The notes below the pieces were generated by a model. That model ran no database searches and had not been told where the DNA came from. It saw only the letters and a program-made list of their open reading frames with translations. Both the position numbers and the translations under genes were made by a program. A DNA stretch of 38,439 nucleotides from an uncultured Clostridia bacterium (lineage in GTDB: Bacteria > Bacillota > Clostridia > Christensenellales > Borkfalkiaceae), in the NCBI GenBank assembly GCA_947627955.1, contig CANQXZ010000012.1:1-38439 (forward strand), in the 5' to 3' direction. Positions within the stretch are counted from its first letter, which is position 1. Every line of letters starts with the position of its first letter. Positions 16,335 through 25,066 of the stretch are shown piece after piece.

Positions 16335-18593
16335 ATGAATAATTATACTGACGAAGACGTCCGCCGCGCGGCGGAGCGTCTCACCGGTAAAAATTTCTGG
16401 CGTGCGGAGGCGCTGTGCTTCGCCGACGGACCCGCGGGGCTGCGCCTGCAAAAGGGCAACGGCGACAGCATGGGGCTCCACAAGGCGGAACCCGCCACGT
16501 CCTTTCCCGCTCATTCCGCCCTCGCGTGCACGTGGAACCGCGCAACGGTCTATAACGTCGCCCGCCGCATAGGCGCGGAAGCCGCGGCTGGGGGAGTGGA
16601 TATTCTGCTCGCGCCGGCAATAAACATAAAGAGAAATCCCTACAACGGAAGAAATTTCGAATACTTCTCCGAGGACGTGCGGCTGACCGCCGAACTCGGC
16701 AAGCGCTTTACGGACGGGGTGCAGTCCGCGGGCGTGGGCGCCTGCGTAAAGCACTTCGCAGCCAACAACAAGGAGACGGGCAGGAGCGTATCGGACAGCG
16801 TAGTGCCCTACCGCACGCTGCGCGAGACCTATCTTACGGCGTTCGAGTACGTCGTAAAGGAGAGCGCGCCCGCCGCCGTGATGACGGCGTACAACAGGCT
16901 CAACGGAGTATTCTGCAACGAGAACAAAGTCCTATTGGGCGACATTCTGCGCGGCGAATGGGGCTTTAAGGGGATAGTCGTCTCCGATTGGGGCGGCGTG
17001 TCCGACAGGATCGCCTCCTTAAAGGCGGGAGCCGACCTCGAAATGCCCGCCTGCCCCTTTTCCACGGACGAGATCTTCGCGGCGTACAAGAGCGGGGAGC
17101 TCTCCGCGGAGGATATCTTTTCAGCCGCGGCGAGGGTGGAGGCGGCAAGCGCCGTAAAGCGCGAGAGGAAGCCCTATCCCGCCGATGAACACGCTCAATA
17201 TGCGGCGGAAGCCGCCGCGGAGTGCGGCGTGCTCTTAAAGAACAACGGCGTGCTCCCCTTAAAAAAGGGCGAGCGCGTGGGCATATTCGGCAAGGCGGCG
17301 TATAACGCCCCCATTCAGGGCGGCGGCTCCTCGCACGTGATATACAACGTCCGTCCCCGCAAATTCGCCGAGGCGCTCGCCGAAGAGGTGTGCGTAGTCG
17401 GTTGCAGCGGGAGCTATCACTTCGGCGGCAGGGCTAAGCGGCTCGCAAAAAAGTGCGACGTGGCTGTGGTGTGCCTCGCCTCCTATAAGGGTGACAGCGA
17501 GGGGGACGACAAGTCGTGCCTCGGGCTTGAAAGGGAACAGACGGAGCTCGTTTACGCCCTCAAAGAGGCGGGCAAAAAGGTGGTGTGCCTCGTCGTTTCG
17601 GGCGGACCGTATCTCTGCGGTTTCGACGCCTCGGCGGACGCCCATCTCTACTTCGGGCTCTCGGGGCAGGGGTTCGCCTCTGCCGCGGCGGGCATAATTT
17701 CGGGGAGGATAAACCCCTCGGGCAGGCTCGCGGAGACCTTTTTTGAAGACCCCGCGTCCCTCCCCTCCACAAGAGAATTCTTCAAAGACCCCTATTACAC
17801 GGTATATTCCGAGTGCGGGGCGGTGGGCTACCGCCACTGCCTTGCCAGCGGCGAAAAGCCCTGTTATCCGTTCGGGTACGGGCTGGGATACACTGAGTTT
17901 TCCCTCTCGTGCGCGGGCGCGGACGAAAGGGGAGTTTCCGTGCGCATAGAGAACGTCGGCAGCCGCGACGGGAGCGAAGTCGTGCAGATATACGCCTCGT
18001 TCCCCGCCGCCGCGAACGAGGTCTCGGAAAAGCTCGTCGCCTTCGAAAAGGTATTTTTAAAGGCGGGAGAGGCGCGTACGATATATATTCCCTTCGACGG
18101 CTACGCCTTCCGCGTGTACGACGTCCCCTCTGAAAGGTGGGGGACGGTCGGCGGAAAATACACCCTCTATATCGCAAGGCACAGCCTCGACAGGTCGTTG
18201 TCCGCCGTGATAGACGTTGCGGGAGATATGCCCTCGGCGGCTCCCGAGAGCGCGGAGGGGCTCGCCCCCGCGGGGTACGAGTTGCGCCGCGACGGGCGCG
18301 GCAGGGTCATAGCCGACCTCAAAACGCCTTTCGGCGAACTGAAAAATTCCCGCGCGCTGCTCGTGCGCGCCACGGTGAAAGCCGCTCTCTATTTCACGCG
18401 CGGCAATCCCACGCTCGGCGGCACGCTGAGGTACGCCACCGTGAGAATGGGCGCCAATTTCGGGGCTTTCACCACCCGCAGAAAAGTCGGCATAGTCCAG
18501 ATCTTCAACGGGCATTACGTGAGCGGGCTCTGGAAGTTCATGACCCGCGGCAAAGAGGGCAAAAAGGACAAAAAAGCAACAAAAAAGACTTGA
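16335..18593 (+). CDS. Glycoside hydrolase family 3 beta-glycosidase, cytoplasmic
   Basis: A 752-residue retaining beta-glycosidase of family GH3. The N-terminal barrel has the substrate-binding blocks FADGPAGLRL, NIKRNPYNGRNFEYFSED and VGACVKHFAANN, and the nucleophile D218 in VVSDWGG. The second domain begins near ILLKNNGVLPLKKGERVGIFG and contains the GGGSSHV loop. An FnIII-like domain follows PFGYGLGYTEF. There is no signal peptide, so it works inside the cell on imported sugars or glycosides. After the FnIII-like part comes an unusual tail of about 110 residues, ending in a lysine run (KEGKKDKKATKKT). The Met at 16335 follows an extended -10 promoter; upstream Met codons lie in the previous terminator. 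The sugar preferred cannot be told. It heads a co-directional cluster. Confidence 0.94.
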   Translation: MNNYTDEDVRRAAERLTGKNFWRAEALCFADGPAGLRLQKGNGDSMGLHKAEPATSFPAHSALACTWNRATVYNVARRIGAEAAAGGVDILLAPAINIKRNPYNGRNFEYFSEDVRLTAELGKRFTDGVQSAGVGACVKHFAANNKETGRSVSDSVVPYRTLRETYLTAFEYVVKESAPAAVMTAYNRLNGVFCNENKVLLGDILRGEWGFKGIVVSDWGGVSDRIASLKAGADLEMPACPFSTDEIFAAYKSGELSAEDIFSAAARVEAASAVKRERKPYPADEHAQYAAEAAAECGVLLKNNGVLPLKKGERVGIFGKAAYNAPIQGGGSSHVIYNVRPRKFAEALAEEVCVVGCSGSYHFGGRAKRLAKKCDVAVVCLASYKGDSEGDDKSCLGLEREQTELVYALKEAGKKVVCLVVSGGPYLCGFDASADAHLYFGLSGQGFASAAAGIISGRINPSGRLAETFFEDPASLPSTREFFKDPYYTVYSECGAVGYRHCLASGEKPCYPFGYGLGYTEFSLSCAGADERGVSVRIENVGSRDGSEVVQIYASFPAAANEVSEKLVAFEKVFLKAGEARTIYIPFDGYAFRVYDVPSERWGTVGGKYTLYIARHSLDRSLSAVIDVAGDMPSAAPESAEGLAPAGYELRRDGRGRVIADLKTPFGELKNSRALLVRATVKAALYFTRGNPTLGGTLRYATVRMGANFGAFTTRRKVGIVQIFNGHYVSGLWKFMTRGKEGKKDKKATKKT

Positions 18594-18665
18594 TCCAAGC
18601 CCGCCTCGGCGGGAGTGCATATTCACATTTACGGGCGCACGGCGGTGCGCTTTCGAGGAGACCCG

Positions 18666-19664
18666 ATGAGAACTGCAATTTACGGCGCGGGAGCAATGGG
18701 CACCGTGCTCGGCGCATACATATCAAAGGCGGGCAGGCAGATAGACCTTATCACCCGCAACATATCGCACGTGGAGGCGATGAAAAAGGGCGGGGCGCAC
18801 ATAACGGGTTCGGTGGACTTCACAGTTCCCGTTTCGGCTCTGACCCCCGGGGAGATGGCGGGGCTGTACGACGTCATATTCCTCATGACAAAACAGCGCG
18901 AAAACCGCGCGATCTGCGAATTTCTGAGCGATTTTCTCGCTGAAAACGGGGCGATAGTCACCTTGCAGAACGGCATACCCGAGCCGGGCATAGCCTCGGT
19001 AGTCGGCTCGTCGCGGACTCTGGGCTGCGCCGTCTCGTGGGGAGCCACTTTCAGGGGCGAGGGCTGCGCGGAGCTGACTTCCTCCCCCGAAAAGCTCACC
19101 TTTTCCCTCGGCTCGTACGAGGGCAGTTGCCCCCGCACCGAGGCGGTGAAGGAACTGCTCGAATGTATGGGCGAGGTGACGGTGGAAAACAACTTCATGG
19201 GCGCGCGCTGGTCGAAGCTCTCCATAAATTCCGCCTTTTCCTCGCTGTCCGCGATATCGGGGCTCACCTTCGGGGAGGTCGCCTGCGGCAAACTTTCCCG
19301 CCGCAAGGCGCTCGGGCTTTTAAACGAGGCGTTCGCCGTGGCGGAGGCGTGCGGCATCGTCCCCGAAAAGATACAGGGGCACGACATAGTCAAAGTGTAT
19401 AAGTGCAGGGGCGGGATAAAGGAGTTCGTGGCTCTGCGGCTGTTGCCGCTCGCCATGAAGCACCACAAAAATCTCGTTTCGGGAATGTATTTCGACCTGA
19501 AAGAGGGCAAAAAGTGCGATATCGACTTCATAAACGGCATAATCGTGCACGCTGCGCGCAACTTCGGGGTGGAGACCCCCATGAACCTCAACGTGCTGTC
19601 CGTAGTGCGCAGGATAGAAAAGGGGGAGCTCTCCGTTTCCCCGCAAAATCTGGAACTGATCTGA
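18666..19664 (+). CDS. Ketopantoate reductase family (ApbA/PanE) dehydrogenase
   Basis: The 332-residue protein begins with a Rossmann NADP-binding loop, IYGAGAMGTVLGAYI, right at the N-terminus. It has the family's LMTKQRENR and TLQNGIPEPGIASVVG blocks, then the GCAVSWGATFRGEG strand. The C-terminal helical domain has KLSINSAFSSLSAISGLTFGEV. Members reduce 2-dehydropantoate to pantoate for coenzyme A, but many paralogues act on other 2-oxo acids, so panE is not assigned. The ATG at 18666 has GAGGAG five bases upstream; an upstream Met at 18615 lacks one. A short hairpin, CCCGCCTCGGCGGG at 18600-18613, lies in the 72-base gap after the GH3 gene with no T run, so transcription probably continues. 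The next gene starts 24 bases on. Confidence 0.88.
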   Translation: MRTAIYGAGAMGTVLGAYISKAGRQIDLITRNISHVEAMKKGGAHITGSVDFTVPVSALTPGEMAGLYDVIFLMTKQRENRAICEFLSDFLAENGAIVTLQNGIPEPGIASVVGSSRTLGCAVSWGATFRGEGCAELTSSPEKLTFSLGSYEGSCPRTEAVKELLECMGEVTVENNFMGARWSKLSINSAFSSLSAISGLTFGEVACGKLSRRKALGLLNEAFAVAEACGIVPEKIQGHDIVKVYKCRGGIKEFVALRLLPLAMKHHKNLVSGMYFDLKEGKKCDIDFINGIIVHAARNFGVETPMNLNVLSVVRRIEKGELSVSPQNLELI

Positions 19665-19688
19665 AAAAACTTTCGGCGGTGAATAAAT

Positions 19689-20615
19689 ATGCGTGAACTT
19701 TACTATCCTTCGGCGGACGGCAGAACCACCGTCCACGCCGTCATATGGAAGCCCGAGGGCAAGATACTCGGGCTCGTGCAGATAATACACGGAATGGCTG
19801 AATACGCCGCGCGGTACTCGCAGTTTGCCGAATATCTCGCCGCGGCGGGATATATGGTGTGCGCCGAGGACCACCTCGGGCACGGCGGCTCCGTTCTGGA
19901 AAAGGAGGATCTCGGCTGGTTTTCCGAGGAGAGGGATTACGGGATAGTGCTCAAAGACATAAGGGCGCTGTATCTCGCCGTAAAGGACGAGGCGGGCAAC
20001 GTGCCCTATTTCGTCCTCGGGCACAGCATGGGCTCATTTTTCTGCCGCAACTATATAGCCGAATTCGGCGTGGGCGTGCGCGGCGCGGTGATCATGGGCA
20101 CGGGCTATAAGAGCGGCGCGGTGACGGCGCTCGCCCTTGCGATGACCCGCCTCAACGCCGCATTCAAGGGCTGGAAGCACAGGAGCGCGTTCATAAAGTC
20201 GCTGGCTTTCGGCAGCTACAACAAGCGCTTCGGCAAGGACTGCGACAAAAACGCGTGGCTCTCCGTAAACGGCGAAAACGTCGCCGCATACAACGCCGAC
20301 GAGCTGTGCGGCTTCGACTTCACCGACAACGGCTACTATGTGCTCTTTTCGGTGATAAGGGCGGCTTGCTCCGCAAAGACCGTGAAAAGAGTGCCCAAAA
20401 ATCTGCCCGTCTACTTTGTTTCGGGCGAGGACGACCCCGTGGGCGACTACGGCAAGGGCGTATTGAAGTCGTATAACAAATTCCGCAAGGCGGGGATAAA
20501 GGACATAGACATAACCCTGTACGGCGGCGCGAGGCACGAGATACTCAACGACGACTGCTCGGAGGCGGTGCGCGCCGACATTCTCGCATTTTTCGAAAAG
20601 AACAGACTGCGCTGA
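19689..20615 (+). CDS. Alpha/beta hydrolase, monoacylglycerol lipase/lysophospholipase type
   Basis: A 308-residue serine hydrolase of the Hydrolase_4 (PldB/monoacylglycerol lipase) type. The oxyanion-side motif is IIHGMAEYAARY, followed by AEDHLGHGGS. The nucleophile serine is in LGHSMGSFFC, the acid is in SGEDDPVGDYGKG, and the histidine is in GGARHEILND. There is no signal peptide or membrane anchor, so it is cytoplasmic. Known relatives release fatty acids from mono- or lysolipids, but some act on other esters. It lies 24 bases after the dehydrogenase gene and 22 before the next hydrolase, clearly one transcript. No good ribosome site is seen; GGCGGTG eleven bases upstream of the ATG is the best match. 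Confidence 0.92.
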   Translation: MRELYYPSADGRTTVHAVIWKPEGKILGLVQIIHGMAEYAARYSQFAEYLAAAGYMVCAEDHLGHGGSVLEKEDLGWFSEERDYGIVLKDIRALYLAVKDEAGNVPYFVLGHSMGSFFCRNYIAEFGVGVRGAVIMGTGYKSGAVTALALAMTRLNAAFKGWKHRSAFIKSLAFGSYNKRFGKDCDKNAWLSVNGENVAAYNADELCGFDFTDNGYYVLFSVIRAACSAKTVKRVPKNLPVYFVSGEDDPVGDYGKGVLKSYNKFRKAGIKDIDITLYGGARHEILNDDCSEAVRADILAFFEKNRLR

Positions 20616-20637
20616 GGCGGCGGGGGACGTTTATCAG

Positions 20638-21405
20638 ATGGTTTTGGAAGATAGGACGGTCATCCCGTCTTTGACGGGCGGCAGACCGAGAACGACATAC
20701 GTGTATCTTCCCGTCGGCTATGACGACGACGAAGAGGCGCGTTATCCCGTCCTATACATGTTCGACGGGCAGAATCTCTTTTCCGATGAAGAGGCGACTT
20801 ACGGCACCTGCTGGGGGCTTGCGGATTACCTCGACTTTACCGAAACGCCCCTTATCGTGGCGGCGGTGGAGTGCGATACCGTGGGCAACGGCAGGCTTTC
20901 GGAGTATTCTCCCGTGGACTTCACGATGCGCGGCGGCGAGAGGATAAAGGGCAGGGGCGCGAAGTATATGAAGTGGCTCACCGAGGAGTTCAAGCCCTCG
21001 ATAGACGCCGCATTCCGCACCCTTCCCGACAGGGCGCACACGGCGATAGGCGGCAGTTCGATGGGCGGGCTCATGACGCTGTACGCCCTCTCCCGCTACA
21101 ATAGGATATTTTCCCGCGGGGCGGCGCTCTCGCCCAGCCTTTGGGTGAACGGCTACGGGCTGCTTCCCTTTCTCGGAAAGGCGAAGTTCCGCAGGGACAC
21201 GGTGGTGTACACAGATTACGGCAGCAGGGAATTTTCCAACCACTCCGCCCAGAAGGAGGCGTTCGCTGCCACGTGCGCGGAGCTTATAAAAAAGGGAGTG
21301 GACCTCACCTGCCGCATAGTGCCCGGCGGTACCCACTGCGAGGCTTCATGGGCGCGTCAGGTCCCCCTGTTCATGCACGTTTTGGGCTTTATGCCCGCAA
21401 ATTAA
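20638..21405 (+). CDS. Esterase D/Fes-like alpha/beta hydrolase
   Basis: A 255-residue member of the putative esterase family (the fold of esterase D, enterochelin esterase and mycolyltransferases). It has YPVLYMFDGQNLFSDEEATYG near the N-terminus, the nucleophile in GGSSMGGLMTLYALSRY, the block RGAALSPSLWVNG, and the catalytic histidine in GGTHCEASWARQ. Members cleave esters of large or decorated alcohols, such as siderophore, feruloyl or formyl-thiol esters; the substrate here is unknown. There is no signal peptide. It is the second of three different hydrolase genes in a row, with gaps of 22 and 28 bases. The ribosome site is weak (GGGGGA about ten bases upstream). Confidence 0.9.
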   Translation: MVLEDRTVIPSLTGGRPRTTYVYLPVGYDDDEEARYPVLYMFDGQNLFSDEEATYGTCWGLADYLDFTETPLIVAAVECDTVGNGRLSEYSPVDFTMRGGERIKGRGAKYMKWLTEEFKPSIDAAFRTLPDRAHTAIGGSSMGGLMTLYALSRYNRIFSRGAALSPSLWVNGYGLLPFLGKAKFRRDTVVYTDYGSREFSNHSAQKEAFAATCAELIKKGVDLTCRIVPGGTHCEASWARQVPLFMHVLGFMPAN

Positions 21406-21433
21406 ACAAGCCCACAGCTTTTTGGTCGTCAAT

Positions 21434-22195
21434 ATGAATATAGAATATCACAAAGTATACAGTCCGCGCCTTTGCCGCGACATGGAGTTCAAGGTGTACG
21501 GCAGCGGCGGCAAGCCCGTCTTATGCGTGCCCTGCCAGAGCGGCAGGTTCTACGAATTCGAGGATATGCACATGCTCGACGTATACGCCCCCTACATAGA
21601 GCGCAGGGAAGTGCAGGTGTTCACCATCGACTCTCTCGACAGCGAAACCCTGAACTCGCACGGCTCCCCGAGGGAGCGGATATGCCGCCACGAGGATTGG
21701 ATAATGTACATAGCGGAGGAGGCTCTGCCCCTGTTCCGCGCAATAAACGCCGCGGCGGACGGCAAAAAGGAGGCGGGCGTGAAGTTCGCCGTGACGGGGC
21801 TCAGCCTCGGCGCGCTGCATGCCGCGACCCTCTATTTCCGCTTCCCCGACCTCTTCGACGCGGTCATGGGGCTCAGCGGGATATACACCAACGAATATTA
21901 TTTCGGCGATTATCACGACGAACTGACGTATATCAACTCGCCGCAGCAGTTTCTGGCGAATATGCCCGACGACCACCCCTATCTCGACAAGTACCGCTCG
22001 GGCAGAATGATCTTCTGCGTCGGTCAGGGGGCATGGGAGGTGGAAACTCTCGAGAGCACCCGCCGCTTCGGCGAGATACTCGCGCAAAAAAATACGGGCG
22101 CATGGGTAGACGTGTGGGGATATGACGTAAGGCACGATTGGGATTGGTGGTTCGTGCAGGCGGCGTATTTTCTCCCTAAGCTGCTCGATCTGTAA
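21434..22195 (+). CDS. Second esterase-family alpha/beta hydrolase, partner of ATP-grasp gene
   Basis: The 253-residue protein belongs to the same broad esterase family as the preceding gene but is clearly diverged. It starts with a strand pair (YHKVYSPRLCRDMEFKVYG), then VLCVPCQSGRFYEFEDMHML in place of the usual oxyanion motif. Its nucleophile is in VTGLSLGALHAATLYF, and a histidine near the C-terminus is in VRHDWDWWF. The Met at 21434 is chosen over an in-frame TTG at 21422. It lies 14 bases before an ATP-grasp gene with a strong ribosome site, so the two are surely co-expressed. Esterase and ligase together suggest formation and trimming or transfer of an acyl or peptidyl group. That is inference from context; no substrate is visible. 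Confidence 0.85.
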   Translation: MNIEYHKVYSPRLCRDMEFKVYGSGGKPVLCVPCQSGRFYEFEDMHMLDVYAPYIERREVQVFTIDSLDSETLNSHGSPRERICRHEDWIMYIAEEALPLFRAINAAADGKKEAGVKFAVTGLSLGALHAATLYFRFPDLFDAVMGLSGIYTNEYYFGDYHDELTYINSPQQFLANMPDDHPYLDKYRSGRMIFCVGQGAWEVETLESTRRFGEILAQKNTGAWVDVWGYDVRHDWDWWFVQAAYFLPKLLDL

Positions 22196-22209
22196 AAGGA
22201 GGCGTACAT

Positions 22210-23394
22210 ATGAAAAATTTTATCTTTATTTCTCCCAATTTTCCCACTAACTATTGGAAGTTCTGCCGCCATCTCAAAAACAACGGCTTCAACGTGCTCG
22301 GGATAGGCGACTGCCCTTACGACAATCTCACGGGCGAGCTCAGGCTCTCCCTCACCGAGTACTACAAGGTGTCCACCCTCGAAAATTACGACGAGGTATA
22401 CCGCGCCGTGGCGTTTTTCGCGTTCAAGTACGGCAGGATAGACTTCCTCGAGAGCAACAACGAGTATTGGCTCGAACGCGACGCCCTTCTGAGGACGGAT
22501 TTCAACATCTGCACGGGCTTCAAAAAAGAGGACATAAGGAAGATAAAGCTGAAATCCGAGATGAAAAAGTACTACAAAAAGGCGGGCGTGAAGGTCGCGC
22601 GCTATTGCCTCGTCACGGACTACGATACCTGTTCGCGCTTTATCGGCGAAGTGGGCTATCCCGTCATAGTCAAGCCCGATAACGGCGTGGGCGCCAACGA
22701 CACGTACAAGCTCTCCTCCGACGGGGAACTGCGCGCCTTCCTTTCAAAGGACCCCCAAAATTACATCATGGAGGAGTTTATCGACGCCGAGGTCAACTCC
22801 TACGACGCTATTATCGACAGTCACGGCAAGCCCATCTTCGAGACGGGCAACGTCACGCCCTATTCCATAATGGACATAGTGAACAACAACGACAACAGCA
22901 TATATTATATGGTAAACGAGCCCTTCCCAGACGTGCGCGCCCTCGGCAGAAAGACGGTAAAGGCGTTCGGCGTGAAGAGCCGCTTTGTGCACTTCGAGTT
23001 CTTCCGCCTGCTCTCCGACCAATACATAGGCAAAAAGGGGGAGGTCGTCGCCCTCGAAGTCAACATGCGTCCCTGCGGCGGATTTTCCCCCGACATGATG
23101 AACTACGCCAATTCCACGGACGTATACAAGATATGGGCTGACATGATAGCCTTCGACAAGACGGAAGTCAAGCCGGGCGAGAGGTGGTACTGCGCGTACG
23201 CGGGCAGGAGGGACGGAAAGGAGTTCCGCTATTCCGAACAGGACATAATCGACAGGTATTCCTACGCCCTCAAAAACATAAGCAGGATACCCGACGCGCT
23301 CTCGGCTGCCATGGGCAACACCATGTTCCTCGCGACTTTCAAGACGGAGGCGGAGATGGACGAATTCTACGAAGAGGTGCTCATGCACGCCTGA
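22210..23394 (+). CDS. ATP-grasp carboxylate-amine/thiol ligase family protein
   Basis: A 394-residue ATP-grasp enzyme. Such enzymes activate a carboxylate as acyl phosphate with ATP and join it to an amine or thiol. The N-terminal part (ISPNFPTNYWKFCRHLKNNG, then VLGIGDCPYDN) is the Rossmann-like preATP-grasp domain. The ATP-binding loop is YPVIVKPDNGVGANDTYKL near residues 155-173, followed by YIMEEFIDAEVNSYDAII. The metal-binding residues are in VVALEVNMRPCGGFSPDMM (Glu and Asn). The start has an excellent site, AAAGGAGGCG. It resembles the CPSase-large-like and carboxylate-amine ligase group rather than any named pathway enzyme such as PurK, PurT or D-Ala ligase. The peptide- or amino-acid-like substrate is not deducible. 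It closes the GH3-to-ligase cluster. Confidence 0.9.
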   Translation: MKNFIFISPNFPTNYWKFCRHLKNNGFNVLGIGDCPYDNLTGELRLSLTEYYKVSTLENYDEVYRAVAFFAFKYGRIDFLESNNEYWLERDALLRTDFNICTGFKKEDIRKIKLKSEMKKYYKKAGVKVARYCLVTDYDTCSRFIGEVGYPVIVKPDNGVGANDTYKLSSDGELRAFLSKDPQNYIMEEFIDAEVNSYDAIIDSHGKPIFETGNVTPYSIMDIVNNNDNSIYYMVNEPFPDVRALGRKTVKAFGVKSRFVHFEFFRLLSDQYIGKKGEVVALEVNMRPCGGFSPDMMNYANSTDVYKIWADMIAFDKTEVKPGERWYCAYAGRRDGKEFRYSEQDIIDRYSYALKNISRIPDALSAAMGNTMFLATFKTEAEMDEFYEEVLMHA

Positions 23395-23486
23395 CGGTCC
23401 GCCTTTCGCCGCCCATAAACAAAATATTGTTCTAAACGGAACGCCCCCGCAATATGTTATTATACATAGATTTTGCGGAGGCGTTT

Positions 23487-24962
23487 ATGCTGGATTACAA
23501 CGTTTACGAGGACATCGCCGGACGGAGCGGCGGAGACATCTACGTGGGAGTAGTGGGACCCGTGCGCACGGGCAAATCCACCCTCATAAATAAATTCATG
23601 ACCGAACTCGTCATTCCCAACGCGGAGGACGGCAACGCGCGCAGCGTCATGGTGGACGAACTGCCGCAGTCGGGTTCGGGGAAGAGCGTAATGACCACGG
23701 AGCCGAAGTTCGTGCCCGCCGTCGCCGCCGAGGTGAAGATAGACAGCGCTTCCGCAAAGGTGCGCTTCTGCGACTGCGTGGGCTTCCCCGCGGAGGGCGC
23801 GCAGGGCTTCGAGGAGAACGGAACTCCCCGCCTCGTCAACACCCCGTGGAGCGCCGAACCGCTGCCCTTTGACAGGGCTGCCGAGCTCGGCACCGAAAAG
23901 GTCATCTCGGAGCACTCCACGATAGGCATAATGGTCACCACCGACGGCAGCATTTCGGATATACCCCGCGAGGGCTATATCGCCGCCGAGGAAAGGACGG
24001 TGGAACACCTCAGACGCTCGCACAGACCCTTTGTTATAGTTTTGAACTGCGCCGACCCCGAAACGGACGCTAACCGCCGCCTCAAAGCCGAGCTCGAAAT
24101 GAAGTACGGCGCGGCGTGCATAGCCGCCGACTGCAAAAACATAACAGCCGAAGGGCTGCTCGGGATACTGCGCGCGGTGCTCTTCGAGTTCCCCGTGACG
24201 AGGCTCGACGTGGACATTCCCGAGTGGATGCGCTTCCTCCCCCGCGAGGGTTCCGCCATCTCGGAACTCATAGCAAAAGTGAAGACGTTCTCGGAAAACG
24301 TGACAAAAATGAAGGACTGCTCCAAGTTCGATACGGTGCTCGCCGATTGCAGGTTCTGGAAGGCGGAGGGCTCTTTGAGCCTCGACCTCGCCGTGGGTTC
24401 GGCAAAGCTGAAAGCCGAGGTAAAGGAGGGCGTGTTCTTCGATATGCTCTCCGAGATAGCGGGCGAAAAGCTCGAAAACGAGTATACCCTCATGCGGTAC
24501 GTGCGCGGCACTTCCGAGGCGAAGAAGAGCTATGACAAGATAAAGGACGCCTTCGAGTGCGCCAGAGTCAACGGCTACGGCATCGTGCAGCCGGGGGACG
24601 AGGACATGAGCCTCGAAAGCCCCGCCGTGGTGCGGCAGGGCGGCAGCGTGGGCATAAAACTGCGCGCCACCGCCCCGAGCTATCACATAGTCAAGATAGA
24701 CGTCACGGGCGAGGTCAGCCCCATAATGGGCGCGGCGGCGCAGTCCGAGTCGATAGTCAACGGAATGATGGCGGAGTTCGAAAACGATCCCGAGAACATG
24801 TGGGACACCAACGTGTTCGGCAAGTCCCTGCGCGGGATGGTCAGGGACGGACTGTCGGGCAAGGTGCAGGGCATGCCCGAGGAGGCAAAGACAAAGATGC
24901 GCCGCGCGATAACCCGCATCATAAACGAGGGGCGGGGCGGAGTGATCTGCATACTGCTTTAA
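23487..24962 (+). CDS. spoIVA: Stage IV sporulation protein A, coat morphogenesis ATPase
   Basis: SpoIVA polymerises with ATP hydrolysis on the outer forespore membrane and forms the basement layer on which the spore coat assembles. The 491-residue length equals that of the Bacillus protein. The Walker A loop GPVRTGKST is at residues 24-32, followed by the conserved DELPQSGSGKSVMTTEPKFV and CDCVGF (switch/Walker B region). EHSTIGIMVTTDGSISDIPR and NTPWSAEPLPF are also present. The C-terminus (MRRAITRIINEGRGGVICILL) is the conserved anchoring end that binds SpoVM. The Met at 23487 has GGAGG six bases upstream; an earlier Met at 23454 lacks one. Expression in the mother cell under sigma-E is expected, though I could not find a convincing sigma-E promoter. 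It shows the organism can sporulate, or recently could. Confidence 0.97.
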   Translation: MLDYNVYEDIAGRSGGDIYVGVVGPVRTGKSTLINKFMTELVIPNAEDGNARSVMVDELPQSGSGKSVMTTEPKFVPAVAAEVKIDSASAKVRFCDCVGFPAEGAQGFEENGTPRLVNTPWSAEPLPFDRAAELGTEKVISEHSTIGIMVTTDGSISDIPREGYIAAEERTVEHLRRSHRPFVIVLNCADPETDANRRLKAELEMKYGAACIAADCKNITAEGLLGILRAVLFEFPVTRLDVDIPEWMRFLPREGSAISELIAKVKTFSENVTKMKDCSKFDTVLADCRFWKAEGSLSLDLAVGSAKLKAEVKEGVFFDMLSEIAGEKLENEYTLMRYVRGTSEAKKSYDKIKDAFECARVNGYGIVQPGDEDMSLESPAVVRQGGSVGIKLRATAPSYHIVKIDVTGEVSPIMGAAAQSESIVNGMMAEFENDPENMWDTNVFGKSLRGMVRDGLSGKVQGMPEEAKTKMRRAITRIINEGRGGVICILL

Positions 24963-24996
24963 CACCTTTCGCGCGCATACAAAGCGTGCAAAAGGA

Positions 24997-25035
24997 GGGC
25001 GCCCGCGCGGCGGAATGCCGCGCGGGCGCCCTTTT
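24997..25035. terminator. Bidirectional terminator between spoIVA and a small ORF
   Basis: A perfect 15-pair GC-only stem (24997-25011 with 25017-25031) closes a GGAAT loop. TTTT follows on the plus strand, and CCTTTT follows on the minus strand, where it serves the small convergent ORF. Confidence 0.87.
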
Positions 25036-25066
25036 CCAAAGGCGCGACAGGTCTTTGAAAGTCCCT

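Noticed and set aside
18600-18613. Hairpin CCCGCCTCGGCGGG after the GH3 gene as a terminator
   Set aside because: It has a five-pair stem and no T run, so transcription probably continues into the reductase gene.
21422-21433. TTG start at 21422 for the third hydrolase
   Set aside because: No ribosome site precedes it, and the ATG at 21434 fits the N-terminal strand better.
23395-23486. Sigma-E promoter before spoIVA (ATATT at 23424-23428, ATACA at 23462-23466)
   Set aside because: The two parts are more than 30 bases apart, while sigma-E promoters need about 14-15, and no other combination fits.
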